Assembly (NCBI GenBank): GCA_963835295.1
Contig: CAWIEX010000011.1
Coordinates: 620,001 to 684,000, forward strand
Length of the DNA stretch: 64,000 bases
Source: JAOPZW01 sp963835295
Lineage (GTDB): Bacteria > Actinomycetota > Thermoleophilia > Solirubrobacterales > Solirubrobacteraceae
Direction of reading: 5' to 3'
Shown here piece after piece: positions 1 through 9,052 of the stretch. The notes beneath the pieces are model-generated. The model did not search any database. It saw only the letters and a list, made by a program, of their open reading frames with translations, and was not told the origin of the DNA. Positions within the stretch are counted from its first letter, which is position 1. Every line of letters starts with the position of its first letter. Both the position numbers and the translations under genes were made by a program.

Positions 1-1235
1 AGGGTCAGGACCGCGCAGAGCGCGCCGGCACCCGCCAGCCGCGCGGACCGCGGGCGCGCGCGCACGGCGAGCGCGACGCCGGCGCCCAGGCACGCCGCGA
101 CGGCGGGATCGACGCAGGCCAGGTAGCGGGGGCGCAGGCCGGCCATGGCGCTGCACAGCGCGAGGCCGGCGACGAGCCAGAGAGCGAGCGCCAGCAGCCC
201 GCCGCGCCCGAGGCGGCCGAGGCCGCGCGCGCCGCCGAGCGCCAGCGCGACGGCCAGCGCCGCCAGCGCGGCCACGGCTTCGATGCCGACCCAGCGCCCG
301 AGATGGGCGTGGGCGGACAGCAGCCGCAGCGGCCCGGCCGGGGCCGGGCGGCGCGCGACGGCGGCCGCGTGCTCGCGCGCGCGGCGGGCGAGCGCGGCGT
401 CCGCCCGCGACGCCGGCCGTCCACGCGCCGCGGCACGGCCCGCGACGCTCCCCGCGACGGCTCCGCCCGCGGGCACGCTCGGGGCGTTGCCGCCTTTGCC
501 CAGCAGGCGCGCGGTGCCGTTGTAGACGAGCGCTGCGCGCCAGGGCGAGCCGTCGGCCGCGCCGAGCGCCCACGGCCGCGGGTGCAGCGGGACGACGGTG
601 ACGATCACGAGCCAGGCCAGCGCGCTAGCGACGAAGGCGCCGCCCAGCAGCCCGAGCCCGACCGCTCGCGGCCGCGGCGCGCGCGGGCCGGCGAGCCACC
701 ACAGCGCCGCCGCCGCGGCGACGGGCAGCAGCGCCTCGGCGAGCTTGACCTCGAACGCGAGCCCGAGGAGCACCCCGGCCCCCACCAGCGGCCACCGCGA
801 CCCGCTGCGCGCGGCCCGCGCGACCACGGCGGCGCCGGCGACGGCCAGGGCCGCCATGACGGCGTCCATGGTGTCGCTGCGGGCGGCGATCACGGCCGAG
901 GGAGCGACGGCCAGGGCCAGCCCGCCGGCGAGTGCCGCGGCGCGGCTGAGCAACGTGCGCAGCAGCCACATCAGCGCGGCGACGAGCGCGATCCCGCCGA
1001 GCGCCTCGGGCAGCAGCAGCGCCACGCCGTTGAACCCGAGCAGCCGGGTCGAGGCGACCTGGAGCCACAGGTCGACGGGCGGCTTGTCGATCGCCACGCG
1101 CCGGCCGGGCTCGAACGCGCCGCTCAGGAACGCCGCCCACGAGGTGCCCATGCTGCGCACCGCGGCGTCGTAGTAGGGGTTGGTGGGGACCCGGCCGAGC
1201 GCGGCCAGGCGCAGCACCGCGGCCGGGGCCAGCAC
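1..1235 (-). CDS. GT39/ArnT-like membrane glycosyltransferase (partial, runs off the left edge)
   Basis: Predicted polytopic membrane enzyme that transfers a sugar from a polyprenyl-phosphate carrier to an acceptor outside the membrane. The frame is open to base 1, so only the N-terminal part (about 410 residues) is present. Close to the N terminus it has the family loop NPYYDAAVRSM followed by AIDKPPVDLWLQ, which is characteristic of actinobacterial GT39 proteins; long Leu/Ala/Val-rich segments follow. The GTG at 1235 is my start choice; the frame remains open upstream through an Arg-rich repeat to 1320, so an earlier start near the stop of the upstream gene is possible. The upstream neighbour is a polyprenyl-phosphate-type GT2 enzyme, which would plausibly make the donor. 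Substrate unknown. Confidence 0.75.
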   Translation of the reverse strand, partial: MLAPAAVLRLAALGRVPTNPYYDAAVRSMGTSWAAFLSGAFEPGRRVAIDKPPVDLWLQVASTRLLGFNGVALLLPEALGGIALVAALMWLLRTLLSRAAALAGGLALAVAPSAVIAARSDTMDAVMAALAVAGAAVVARAARSGSRWPLVGAGVLLGLAFEVKLAEALLPVAAAAALWWLAGPRAPRPRAVGLGLLGGAFVASALAWLVIVTVVPLHPRPWALGAADGSPWRAALVYNGTARLLGKGGNAPSVPAGGAVAGSVAGRAAARGRPASRADAALARRAREHAAAVARRPAPAGPLRLLSAHAHLGRWVGIEAVAALAALAVALALGGARGLGRLGRGGLLALALWLVAGLALCSAMAGLRPRYLACVDPAVAACLGAGVALAVRARPRSARLAGAGALCAVLT

Positions 1236-1248
1236 CGCGGCCTCGGGC

Positions 1249-1320
1249 CGAGGCCGCCCCCGCCGCGTCGCCCGAGGCTGCGCCCGGCGCGTCGCCCGAG
1301 GCCGCCCCCGGCGCGGCCCA
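1249..1320. repeat. Three imperfect 24-bp tandem repeats
   Basis: Three head-to-tail 24-bp units (1249-1272, 1273-1296, 1297-1320), each beginning cgaggc. They fill the space between the stop codon of the GT2 gene and the likely start of the GT39 gene. Read in the GT39 frame they would give an Arg-rich cytoplasmic tail with an 8-residue period. Confidence 0.7.
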
Positions 1321-2154
1321 CTACGCGGCGCGCGGGAGCGACAGGTCGGCGGCCGCGCCGGCCGGCGTGCCCTCGCGCAGCTCCGCGCGCAAGGCGCGCA
1401 GCTCGCGGAAGGCCCGCAGCACGACCCGGGGGTTGGCACCCGACGACCGCCCGGCCACCCGGGGGCGATGGCCGACGCCGAGCTCGGCGATGCGCGCGCC
1501 CGCGTCGTACGCGCGGGTGACGAGCTCGGTGCTCACCATCGCACCGTCGGCGGCGAGCGGGAGGACCTGCACGAGATCGCGACGCATGAGCTTGAAGGCG
1601 CAGTCGACGTCGCGCAGCGGCACGTCGAACATGCGGTGCACGAGCGCGTTCCAGGCAGCCGCGTTGAGCAGCCTGTGCGGCGGGTCGGCGCGACGGGCCC
1701 GGAAGCCGGCGACGATGTCCGACGACTGCGCCAGCGGGACGAAGCGCGCGAGCTCGGTCATGTCGAACTGCAGGTCGGCGTCGGTGAGGAACATCCACTC
1801 CAGGCGCGCCGCGGCGATCCCCGTGCGGACCGCGGCGCCGTAGCCGCGGTTGCCGTCGTGCACGAGAACGCGCACGCGCGGGTCGGCCGCGGCGCGGGCC
1901 TGAGCCAGGTCGCGGGTGTCGTCGGCACTGCCGTCGTCCACGACGATGATCTCGTGGGCGTCCGCGACAAGCTCGCCCGCCGCCGTGGCCTCGTCGATTG
2001 CGCGTTCGACGTTCTGTGCCTCGTCGTGGCAGGGGAGGATCACCGAGAGGCCGCGAAGGCGCCCGACGACATGACGTCGGTCGGTGTGCGGGGCGACGGC
2101 GGCGGTGCGAGCCATGGCCGGAAGGATCGGCTGCGCACCTGAGCGGCCTCCCAA
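1321..2154 (-). CDS. GT2 family polyprenyl-phosphate glycosyltransferase
   Basis: GT-A fold glycosyltransferase, predicted to load a sugar from a nucleotide donor onto a polyprenyl phosphate at the inner face of the membrane (dolichyl-phosphate-mannose-synthase-like). Seen: N-terminal SVILPCHDEAQNVERAI, nucleotide-binding IIVVDDGSADDT, GNRGYGAAVRTGI, and the metal-binding DADLQFD. It lacks the C-terminal membrane helices found in some relatives. The 277-residue frame starts at 2154; a second Met at 2115 (MARTAAV), 13 codons inside, is equally possible. The stop lies just upstream of the GT39 enzyme on the same strand, and I infer that the two form a donor-synthase/transferase pair. Confidence 0.85.
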   Translation of the reverse strand: MGGRSGAQPILPAMARTAAVAPHTDRRHVVGRLRGLSVILPCHDEAQNVERAIDEATAAGELVADAHEIIVVDDGSADDTRDLAQARAAADPRVRVLVHDGNRGYGAAVRTGIAAARLEWMFLTDADLQFDMTELARFVPLAQSSDIVAGFRARRADPPHRLLNAAAWNALVHRMFDVPLRDVDCAFKLMRRDLVQVLPLAADGAMVSTELVTRAYDAGARIAELGVGHRPRVAGRSSGANPRVVLRAFRELRALRAELREGTPAGAAADLSLPRAA

Positions 2155-2240
2155 GGCCCCATTCGCGTGCGCTGCGCGCGATGTTGGGATCAGGTTGTGC
2201 TGTGGCGCGGCGGCGCGTGGGCCGCTCTACATTGCGCGGG

Positions 2241-2954
2241 ATGTTCGGCGACAACGGTCACGGCGCTCTCGGCGGTCGGGTGCTCGTGGTGGAGGACGAC
2301 GCCGACCTGCGCGAGGTGATGACCGGAGCCCTCGCGGGCGACGGCCACCAGGTCGTCGAGGCCGCCGACGGCCGCGCCGCGCTCGACGCCCTGGCCGCCC
2401 AGACCTTCGACCTCGTGCTGCTCGACGTCGGGCTCGGGCCGGGGCCGGACGGCGTCGAGGTCTGCCGGCGTCTGCGCGGCGCCGGCGAGGCTGCACACGT
2501 CGTCGCCGTGACCGCCCGCGACGGCGAGGCGGACGCGGTACTCGCGCTCGAGGCCGGTGCCGACGACTACGTGACCAAGCCGGTCGGGATCGCCGAGCTG
2601 CGCAGCCGCGTCCGGGCCGTCCTGCGCCGCGTGCAACTCAGCGGCGCGCCACGCGCGGTCATCGTCCACGGCGGGCTGCGGCTGGACGCCGACGCCCGCC
2701 AGGTCGACGTCGACGGGGCCGAGGTGCCCCTCACCTACTCGGAGTTCGAGGTCCTCTACGCGCTGCTGCGCGCGGGCGGCCGCCTGCTCTCGCGCCAGGA
2801 GCTGCTCGATGCGATCTTCGGCGGCCACGAGTTCCGCGACCCCCGCGCCATCGACGTCCACGTCCACTTCCTGCGCGACAAGCTCACGGCCGCGGGCGCC
2901 GATCCGGACCTCATCGTCACCGTCCGCGGCGCGGGGTACCGCCTGAGGGCCTGA
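2241..2954 (+). CDS. OmpR-family response regulator
   Basis: DNA-binding response regulator of 237 residues. The receiver domain (about 13-125) has the acidic pair D19/D20, the phospho-acceptor D62 in LVLLDVG, and the conserved Lys in DYVTKPVG. The C-terminal winged helix (about 140-235) contains LTYSEFEVLYALL and ends in TVRGAGYRLRA, typical of OmpR/PhoB. I chose the ATG at 2241 because the receiver begins ten residues later; the frame is open upstream but that part is not conserved. The histidine kinase gene starts four bases after the stop codon, so the two are co-transcribed. The regulated genes cannot be read from the sequence. Confidence 0.93.
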   Translation: MFGDNGHGALGGRVLVVEDDADLREVMTGALAGDGHQVVEAADGRAALDALAAQTFDLVLLDVGLGPGPDGVEVCRRLRGAGEAAHVVAVTARDGEADAVLALEAGADDYVTKPVGIAELRSRVRAVLRRVQLSGAPRAVIVHGGLRLDADARQVDVDGAEVPLTYSEFEVLYALLRAGGRLLSRQELLDAIFGGHEFRDPRAIDVHVHFLRDKLTAAGADPDLIVTVRGAGYRLRA

Positions 2955-2958
2955 GCCG

Positions 2959-4434
2959 ATGCGCTGGCGCAGGCCCGGGTTGCGGGCGCAGTTCGTGATC
3001 GCCCTGCTGGCCACCAGCGCGCTGACGCTCGTCGCGGCCGTGGCCACGCTCGTGCCGCCGCTCGAGCACCGGCTGGCCACCGATCGCCTGCGCGACATGC
3101 GCGAGCTCGCGCGCACCGCGGACCTCGGGCTGGCGCGGCTGCCGCGCAGCGACCTGCGCCCCGGCTCGAAGCGCCAGGAGGCCGTCGTGCGCGAGCTGGC
3201 GCGACGCATGGGCGGCCGCGTGGCGCTCTTCGACGCGCACGGCATCGAGCTGGCCGACACCGATCCCGAGCGCCGCGAGCCGCGCTCGGCGACGCCCGAG
3301 CGCCTCGTCGACGCCGGCTTCGCCCGCGCGGGCGACGTGCGCGACCAGGTGACCCGGGGGGAGGCGGTCGTCGTCGCGCCGGTCCGCACCCGCGCCGGGC
3401 GGCGGACGCTCGTGCTGCGCAAGTCGCTGAACGACACCCGTGCCGCCGTCGCGGTCGTGCGCGGTGCGCTGCCGGTGGCCGGCGGCGTGGGCATCCTCAT
3501 CGCCGCGGGGGTCGGGATCGCGCTCGGCTTCGGGCTGCTGCGGCGCCTGGAGCGCCTGCGCCGCGACGCGCGACGGCTGGCCGACGAGGGGATCGAGCAC
3601 CCGCTGGCCATCGACGGCTACCGCGACGAGGTGGGCGAGGTCGCGCTCGCCCTCGAGACGATGCGCTCGCGCCTGCACGCCGAGGAGCGCGGCCGCCAGG
3701 CCTTCCTGGCCACCGCCTCGCACGAGCTGCGCACGCCGCTGGCCTCGCTGCGCGGGACCGTCGAACTTCTGGAGGAGGAGCTCGCGCGCGGCGCGCCGGA
3801 TCTCGGCGGGATCCGCCGGCGCGCCGCCGCAGCTCATCGCCAGACCGATCGCATGACGGCGCTCGCCGAGGACCTCCTGGACCTCGGCCGGCTGGACGGC
3901 AACGCGCGGCTGGCCACCGAGCCGGTCGAGCTGCGCGAGCTCGCCGGAACGCTGGCGGCAGAGATCGCCCCGGCGGCCCACGCGGCCGAGGTGACCCTGG
4001 AGCTGGTCGCCGGGCAGGCGGTCTGGGCGGCGTGCGATCCGCGGGCGACCGCGCGCGTGCTGCGCGCCCTGCTCGAGAACGCCCTGCGCCACGGCGCGCC
4101 GCGCGGCAGCGCCGTGAGGATCATCGTCGACGCCATGGACGACCGCGCGCGCCTGCGCGTGATCGACGAGGGCGCCGGGGTGCCCGACGCCGAGCGCGAG
4201 CGGATCTTCGGGCGCTTCGAGCGCGGCGGCCGGGCGGGCGCGGGCTTCGGCCTCGGCCTCGCCATCGCGCGCGGCCTTGCCCGGCAGATGGGAGGCGACG
4301 TGAACGCCTGGCCGGTGCCGAGCGGGGCGTGCTTCGAGGCGACGCTTGCAGTCTGCGCGGCGCCCGTCGGCGCCGCGCAGAGCACCCATGAGAGCACGGA
4401 CGCCGCGCCGGCGTCGGCCGCCACCCCGGCCTGA
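2959..4434 (+). CDS. Sensor histidine kinase
   Basis: Membrane-bound kinase partner of the preceding response regulator, 491 residues. An N-terminal helix (about 8-35) and a second hydrophobic segment (about 170-195) bracket an extracytoplasmic sensor region; a HAMP-like linker follows. The dimerisation domain has ATASHELRTPLASL with phospho-acceptor H255. The ATPase domain shows the N box around N374, the G1 box DEGAGV at about 403, and GFGLGLAIARGLARQMGG. The last 28 residues after ATLAV are low-complexity Ala/Pro/Ser and are encoded across a perfect 12-bp inverted repeat, so the C-terminal end may be an extension beyond the ancestral stop. Ligand unknown. Confidence 0.93.
   Translation: MRWRRPGLRAQFVIALLATSALTLVAAVATLVPPLEHRLATDRLRDMRELARTADLGLARLPRSDLRPGSKRQEAVVRELARRMGGRVALFDAHGIELADTDPERREPRSATPERLVDAGFARAGDVRDQVTRGEAVVVAPVRTRAGRRTLVLRKSLNDTRAAVAVVRGALPVAGGVGILIAAGVGIALGFGLLRRLERLRRDARRLADEGIEHPLAIDGYRDEVGEVALALETMRSRLHAEERGRQAFLATASHELRTPLASLRGTVELLEEELARGAPDLGGIRRRAAAAHRQTDRMTALAEDLLDLGRLDGNARLATEPVELRELAGTLAAEIAPAAHAAEVTLELVAGQAVWAACDPRATARVLRALLENALRHGAPRGSAVRIIVDAMDDRARLRVIDEGAGVPDAERERIFGRFERGGRAGAGFGLGLAIARGLARQMGGDVNAWPVPSGACFEATLAVCAAPVGAAQSTHESTDAAPASAATPA
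4353..4380. terminator. Perfect 12-bp hairpin at the 3' end of the histidine kinase
   Basis: Inverted repeat 4353-4364 / 4369-4380 with loop cgtc; the arms begin ctgcgcgg and end ccgcgcag. There is no T-tract. It lies 54 bases before the kinase stop codon and near the 3' end of the convergent DoxX remnant, so a bidirectional terminator is plausible; it is also coding sequence. Confidence 0.4.
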
Positions 4435-4441
4435 GCGTCCC

Positions 4442-4858
4442 TCACGCGGCCGCCGCGCCCGCGGCGGCGACGCCGAGCCGGCGCAGGGCGAGCACGCTGC
4501 CCCCGCCGAGCGCGGCGGCGAAGGCCGCGGCCAGGCCCCACCAGGTGCCGGCGACGTCCCAGCCGATCGCGTGGTCCAGGGACCACGCGCCGGCGCCCGC
4601 GAAGGCGAAGCCGATGACCACGGCGGCGTTGGTGACGACGTACTCGGCGCCGCCGTTGAAGATCCACAGGCCCTTGCCGGCATGGTCGGTCCGCGCGGCG
4701 ACGAGCATCGTGGAGGCGACCATCGCGGCCGCGACCGGCATGAGCAGGCCGGTGGCGAACAGGAGGCCACCCGCGAGCTCCGCGGCGCCAGCGGTGAGGG
4801 CGAAGAGCGGACCGGGGCGCAGCCCGAAGGACGCCCACGCGCTCGCCACGAAGCGCAT
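4442..4858 (-). pseudogene. DoxX-family membrane protein, 5' end deleted
   Basis: Matches the C-terminal two thirds of DoxX-type small membrane proteins: a segment like SFGLRPGPLFALTAGAAELA, a Leu/Ala-rich helix (GGLLFATGLLMP), HAGKGLWIFNGGAEY, and a final helix. The family's first helix and the usual glycine-rich stretch before this point (about 50-60 residues) are absent. The first Met left is at 4858, exactly where a MarR fragment on the other strand begins. The two genes would normally be divergent; both have lost their 5' ends and their shared promoter region. I call it a deletion scar; the remaining frame is open, so a short product cannot be excluded. Confidence 0.7.
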
Positions 4859-5234
4859 CAACCGCGACCTCGCCGAGGCGGGGCTGCCCGACCTGACCTG
4901 GTACGACGTGCTGTGGACGCTGCACCGGGCCGATGGCCGGCGCCTGCGCATCCGGGAGCTGGCCGACGCCGTGGTCCTGAGCTCGACCGGGATGACGCGC
5001 TTCGTCGACCGGCTCGAGGCCAAGGGGCTCGTTCGTCGCGAGGCGGTGCCGGGGGATCGTCGCGGCGCCTACGCGGTGGTCACCCAGGAGGGCATCGACC
5101 TCCTGCGCAGGATGTGGCCCATCTACGCGCGCGGCATCGCGACCTACTTCGGGCCCGCCGTGCAGGAGGGTGCCGACCTGCGGACCGCCCTCGACGGCAT
5201 CGCGTCAGCCGCTCAGTCCAGCGGCCAGTCGTGA
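4848..5234 (+). pseudogene. MarR-family regulator, 5' end deleted
   Basis: The frame encodes a MarR winged helix from the end of helix 1 onward: RINRDLAEAGLPDLTWYDVL, then RIRELADAVVLSSTGMTRFV as the recognition helix, the wing RREAVPGDRRGAYAVVT, and a C-terminal dimerisation helix. About 25-30 N-terminal residues expected in the family are missing, and no start codon with a ribosome site is visible. The upstream bases are the DoxX remnant read backwards. The 3' end overlaps the convergent GCS2 gene by 22 bases. It probably regulated the neighbouring doxX before the deletion. Confidence 0.7.
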
Positions 5235-6691
5235 ACCGGCTCGTTGGCGTGCATGAGCTCGCGGTAGCGCAGCGTCATCTCGCGCAGCGCTTCCTCGCGC
5301 GCGAGGCCGCGGTCGTCGTAGAGGTGGTGGAAGACGGCGGCCTGCCATGAGGCGCCGTTGCGCTGCGTGACGCAGCGGCGCTCGATGATGCCGAGCAGTC
5401 GATCGCGCTCGGCGGGGTCGATGCCGAGGCGGTCGAGGCCCTCGTACGCCGCGGGCAGTAGCCGGCGCAGCACGAGCTCGGCCACCGGGACCTCCCCCAC
5501 CCCGGGCCAGTACACCCGCGCGTCGATGCCCTCGCGCGCGCCGACGTGGAAGTTCTCCTCCGCTGCCGAGAAGGACATCTGCGTCCACAGCGGCCGGTCC
5601 TCCTCGGTCAGGACCTGGACGAGGCCGTAGTAGAAGGCCGCGTTGGCGAGGATGTCGACCACCGTCGGCCCGGCGGGCAGGATGCGGTTCTCCACGCGCA
5701 GATGCGGGCGCCCGCGCACGACGTCGTAGATCGGGCGATTCCAGCGATAGATGGTCCCGTTGTGCAGGCGCAGCTCGGGCAGCTCGGGGATGTCGCCGCG
5801 CGTCAGCGTCTCGACGGGGTCCTCGTCCTCGCACACCGGCAGCAGGGCCGGGAAGTAGCGGACGTTCTCCTCGAAGAGGTCGAAGATCGACGTGATCCAG
5901 CGCTCGCCGAACCACACGCGCGGGCGGACCCCCTGGGCCTTGAGCTCGTCTGGCCGGGTGTCCGTGGCCTGCTCGAAGAGCGCGATGCGCGTCTCGCGCC
6001 ACAGCTCCTTGCCGAAGAAGAACGGCGCGTTGGCCGCGACCGCCACCTGCACGCCGGCGATCGCCTGCGCGGCGTTCCAGTGGGCGGCGAAGGCGTCGGG
6101 CTCGACCTGGCGGTGCAGCTGGACGCTCGTGCAGGCCGCCTCGGGGGCGATGGTGTCGGCGTAGGTCGACAGCCGCTCGACGCCGCGGATGTCGATCTCG
6201 AGGTCCTCCCCGCGCGCGGCGAAGATCTGCTCGTTGAGCAGCGCGTAGCGCGGGTTGGCGCTCAGCGCGCCCGCGTTGAGGTGCTCGCCGTCGATCGTCG
6301 GCAGGATCCCGATGATCATCATGTGCGCGCCGGCCGTGCGCGAGCGCGCCTCGGCGTGGTTGAGGCTCCCGCGGATGGACTCCTCGAGCTCGGCGAACAC
6401 CGTCGGGGCGAACTGGCGCGGCGCGATGTTGATCTCGATGTTGAACTGCCCGAGCTCGGTCTGGAAGTCGGGGTCGGCGATCGCCTCGAGCACCGCGGCG
6501 TTGGCCAGCGCGGGGCGGCCGTCGTCGTCGGTGAGGTTGAGCTCGATCTCCAGGCCGAACGACCCGCGCGCCGGCTCGAAGCGCTCGTCGGCCAGCATCC
6601 GCGCGAAGACGTCCAGCGTCGTGCGCACCTTCTCGCGGTAGCGCTGGCGATCGGCACGGCTGAATACCCTGGCGGCGACTTCCTGGCCCAT
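5213..6691 (-). CDS. Glutamate-cysteine-ligase-like protein (GCS2 family)
   Basis: A 492-residue ATP-dependent carboxylate-amine ligase of the GCS2 fold, which in characterised members joins glutamate and cysteine or a related amine. Seen: N-terminal GSFGLEIELNLTDDDG with the Glu residues that bind metal, FNIEINIAPRQF, an ACTSVQLHRQV segment, a substrate/ATP region around NGTIYRWNRPIYDV, and RVENRILPAGPTVVD. I prefer the ATG at 6691 (MGQEVAARVF); a start at 6733 adds 14 unconserved residues. Cytoplasmic. The exact amine acceptor is unknown, and many actinobacterial members of this family are not true GshA, so I give no symbol. Confidence 0.85.
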   Translation of the reverse strand: MGQEVAARVFSRADRQRYREKVRTTLDVFARMLADERFEPARGSFGLEIELNLTDDDGRPALANAAVLEAIADPDFQTELGQFNIEINIAPRQFAPTVFAELEESIRGSLNHAEARSRTAGAHMMIIGILPTIDGEHLNAGALSANPRYALLNEQIFAARGEDLEIDIRGVERLSTYADTIAPEAACTSVQLHRQVEPDAFAAHWNAAQAIAGVQVAVAANAPFFFGKELWRETRIALFEQATDTRPDELKAQGVRPRVWFGERWITSIFDLFEENVRYFPALLPVCEDEDPVETLTRGDIPELPELRLHNGTIYRWNRPIYDVVRGRPHLRVENRILPAGPTVVDILANAAFYYGLVQVLTEEDRPLWTQMSFSAAEENFHVGAREGIDARVYWPGVGEVPVAELVLRRLLPAAYEGLDRLGIDPAERDRLLGIIERRCVTQRNGASWQAAVFHHLYDDRGLAREEALREMTLRYRELMHANEPVHDWPLD

Positions 6692-6742
6692 GGCTGTGGG
6701 CGGCAGTGTTCCCGCCGAGGGGGGTGTCCGCAACCCCTACGT

Positions 6743-8947
6743 CTATCCGTGCGCGGCCAGCCCTCTCCCGTCGGCCAGCAGGACGATGCCCCGGAGGATC
6801 AGCCGCCGCACCTGGCGCTCGTCGATCCGGTCGCCCCAGCCCCGGCCGAATGCGGCATCGTGCAGCAGCGTCCGGATCTGCGCCGCGAGCGCGTCGCGGC
6901 GCTGGGTCAGCGCCGCGATCCGGGCCTCGGTCGCCGCGTAGGCGCTGTCGTCGGTCGCGCTGCCGCTGGCCAGTGCGCGCGTCGAGGCCACGAGCGCGTC
7001 ATGGCCGAAGGCGCCGAACGGGGCCGTGATCTGCTTGTAGACGGCGCCCAGGACCGTGAGCGATCCCTGGTGGCGGCGCAGGCCGGCGGGCACCGCATCG
7101 CCGCGCAGCGCCTGCGTCATCACGCGGCCATCCTGCTCGTAGCTGTCCCTCAGGCCGAGCAGCGCGAGCATCGTCGGGCGCACATCGGTGTGGTCGGCCC
7201 AGATGCGGCTCGTCTGGCCCAGGTTGCGCACGCCCGGCCCGACCAGGCCGAGCCAGATCCTGCCGATGTCGTCCGTCGCGTCGCCGTGGCTCCAGGCGAA
7301 GTGGTAGTCGATGCAGACCGGCCCACCGCCCCCGGCGGCCGGGCAGTTGAAGGTCGACAGGAAGTAGTCGGGGTTGGCGAACAGCGTGAACGTCGGCGTG
7401 CGGCGCGGGTCGGCGTTGACCATGTGCAGCGTCTGCTCGGCGACGGGGTCGACGAGGAACCTCGTGATCGGCGTCGGAGCGGCGCTGATGTACGGGTCGA
7501 CGGCCTTCGTCGCCGCCACGTCGCGCTCGAGCTTGCGCAGCGCCGCGTCGGTGCGCGGCGGGTTGCCGTTGACGTAGACCGTCGGCGCCGAGTCGGAGTG
7601 CACCTGGAAGCTCGGCTCGCCGCCGGGCAGCAGGGCCGCCAGGTTGGCGTTGACCTCGCCGATCTGGTTGGCCGGGCAGGTCTGGCCCGCGCTGATGTCG
7701 CAGAACGTGTGGCTCCACGTGCCGTCGGTCGAGTCGCCGCCGGCGAAGTGGTCGTTCTCGTCCACGGTGAAGACGAAGAGCGTGTTGCGCTTGTCGATCC
7801 CGTGCGCCCTCAGGCGGTCGAAGAAGGCGCCGAAGGCCTGATCGTAGGCCTGCAGCTGCGCCTGGTAGTCGGCCTCGCCGGGGCCCGACGCGCGCAGCAG
7901 GCTGTGGTTGTCGTGGGCGTCGGAGATGTAGGCGTAGGTGACCGGGACGCCGGCCTCCTGCATCTGGGCCACGTAGCCCAGGGAGACCTTCGCGAGCATG
8001 CCGTCGAAGCCCGGGAAGCCGGGCTGTCCGAAGGGATCGGCGATCGGCTGGCCCTCGGTGTCCTTCACCACGGGCTTACCGCCGGTGATGGCCGGGTTGA
8101 CCGCCTTCGCGCCGAACAGGCCCTGGAAGCCGGCATAGCCGCCGGGCTCGTCGGGGAGCGCATCGGGCTTGGCGTTGGGGTTGCCGGCGCACAGGCCGCC
8201 GCCGCGCCCGCAGTGCACGGCGAAGCCGACGAAGTCCGTCTGCGCCAGGGCCCGCGCCGCCGTCCCAGCCGGCGCCGCGTTGGAGGCCTGCGCCTCGTTC
8301 CACTCCGGCGAGCCCTGCCCGAAGACCTTGGTCATGTCGCCGTTGGGGCCCGTCGAGGTGTTCTCGAGCACGACGTTCGCGCTCGCGACGGCGCCGAAGT
8401 CGCAGTCCGCGCGGGTGTAGGGCACCCACGGGGCCGGCGTCGTCTTGGGCTGGCCGGAGTCGGCGTTGACCATGTTGGGCAGCCCGTCGGCCGGCGGGGT
8501 GCCGTCGGAGTCCACGAGATCGGTCCAGTACTTGAAGGCTGACGCAGAGGCGCTCGTGCCGTCGTCCTTGAAGTAGCGGTAGGAGTTGGTGACCGTCTGG
8601 CCGTTGCGATCCGGGTACAGGCCCGTGAAGGCGCTGAGGATCCCGCCCGCGGTGTGCGAGATGAGGATCGTGTGGTCGTTGTCGTTGAGCGTGCCCTGCT
8701 GGCGCATGAAGCCCAGCAGGTGCGGCATCTGCTCGAGGTCGGACGCGAACTGCGGCCGATCGCGGAACAGGTGGGTGTTGTCGAACTGCAGGTAGATGAC
8801 GTGCTTGATGCCGTTGGCGAAGCCGCATCCCTGCGACGGCTTCGGGTGACGGCCCCTGTCCCCGCCGTGCGCCAGCGCCGCCGGGGAGCCGACCACGCAC
8901 GTCAGCATGAGTACGACGAACGCCGCGACCACAGTGCTCCGCCTCAT
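6743..8947 (-). CDS. Secreted alkaline-phosphatase-superfamily phosphoesterase
   Basis: A 734-residue exported hydrolase. The N terminus (MRRSTVVAAFVVLMLTCVVG, then an Ala-x-Ala cleavage site) is a signal peptide. The mature part begins with the superfamily strand KHVIYLQFDNTHLFRD, and later carries AYISDAHDNHS, VFTVDENDHFAGGDSTD and HFAWSHGDATDDIGRIWLG, the Asp/His metal-site motifs of type I phosphodiesterase/alkaline-phosphatase-fold enzymes. The C-terminal 100 residues form an Ala/Arg-rich helical region. Monocistronic; the upstream 100 bases separate it from the small membrane-protein pair. Substrate unknown; phosphate release or nucleotide/phospholipid cleavage are possible. Confidence 0.8.
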   Translation of the reverse strand: MRRSTVVAAFVVLMLTCVVGSPAALAHGGDRGRHPKPSQGCGFANGIKHVIYLQFDNTHLFRDRPQFASDLEQMPHLLGFMRQQGTLNDNDHTILISHTAGGILSAFTGLYPDRNGQTVTNSYRYFKDDGTSASASAFKYWTDLVDSDGTPPADGLPNMVNADSGQPKTTPAPWVPYTRADCDFGAVASANVVLENTSTGPNGDMTKVFGQGSPEWNEAQASNAAPAGTAARALAQTDFVGFAVHCGRGGGLCAGNPNAKPDALPDEPGGYAGFQGLFGAKAVNPAITGGKPVVKDTEGQPIADPFGQPGFPGFDGMLAKVSLGYVAQMQEAGVPVTYAYISDAHDNHSLLRASGPGEADYQAQLQAYDQAFGAFFDRLRAHGIDKRNTLFVFTVDENDHFAGGDSTDGTWSHTFCDISAGQTCPANQIGEVNANLAALLPGGEPSFQVHSDSAPTVYVNGNPPRTDAALRKLERDVAATKAVDPYISAAPTPITRFLVDPVAEQTLHMVNADPRRTPTFTLFANPDYFLSTFNCPAAGGGGPVCIDYHFAWSHGDATDDIGRIWLGLVGPGVRNLGQTSRIWADHTDVRPTMLALLGLRDSYEQDGRVMTQALRGDAVPAGLRRHQGSLTVLGAVYKQITAPFGAFGHDALVASTRALASGSATDDSAYAATEARIAALTQRRDALAAQIRTLLHDAAFGRGWGDRIDERQVRRLILRGIVLLADGRGLAAHG

Positions 8948-9052
8948 CGACCTTCCCTCCTGTTCCGAGTCCCGGTGCCGACGCTACGCCTCAGCGCCCG
9001 CGAGGGCAATGTCGGTTCACAGACCGGCTACGTCCGCGCGCCGGCGCGCGCG

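Noticed and set aside
5546..8542. Very long plus-strand open frame (998 codons)
   Set aside because: It is the antisense shadow of the GCS2 and phosphoesterase genes in GC-rich DNA; it has no family motifs.
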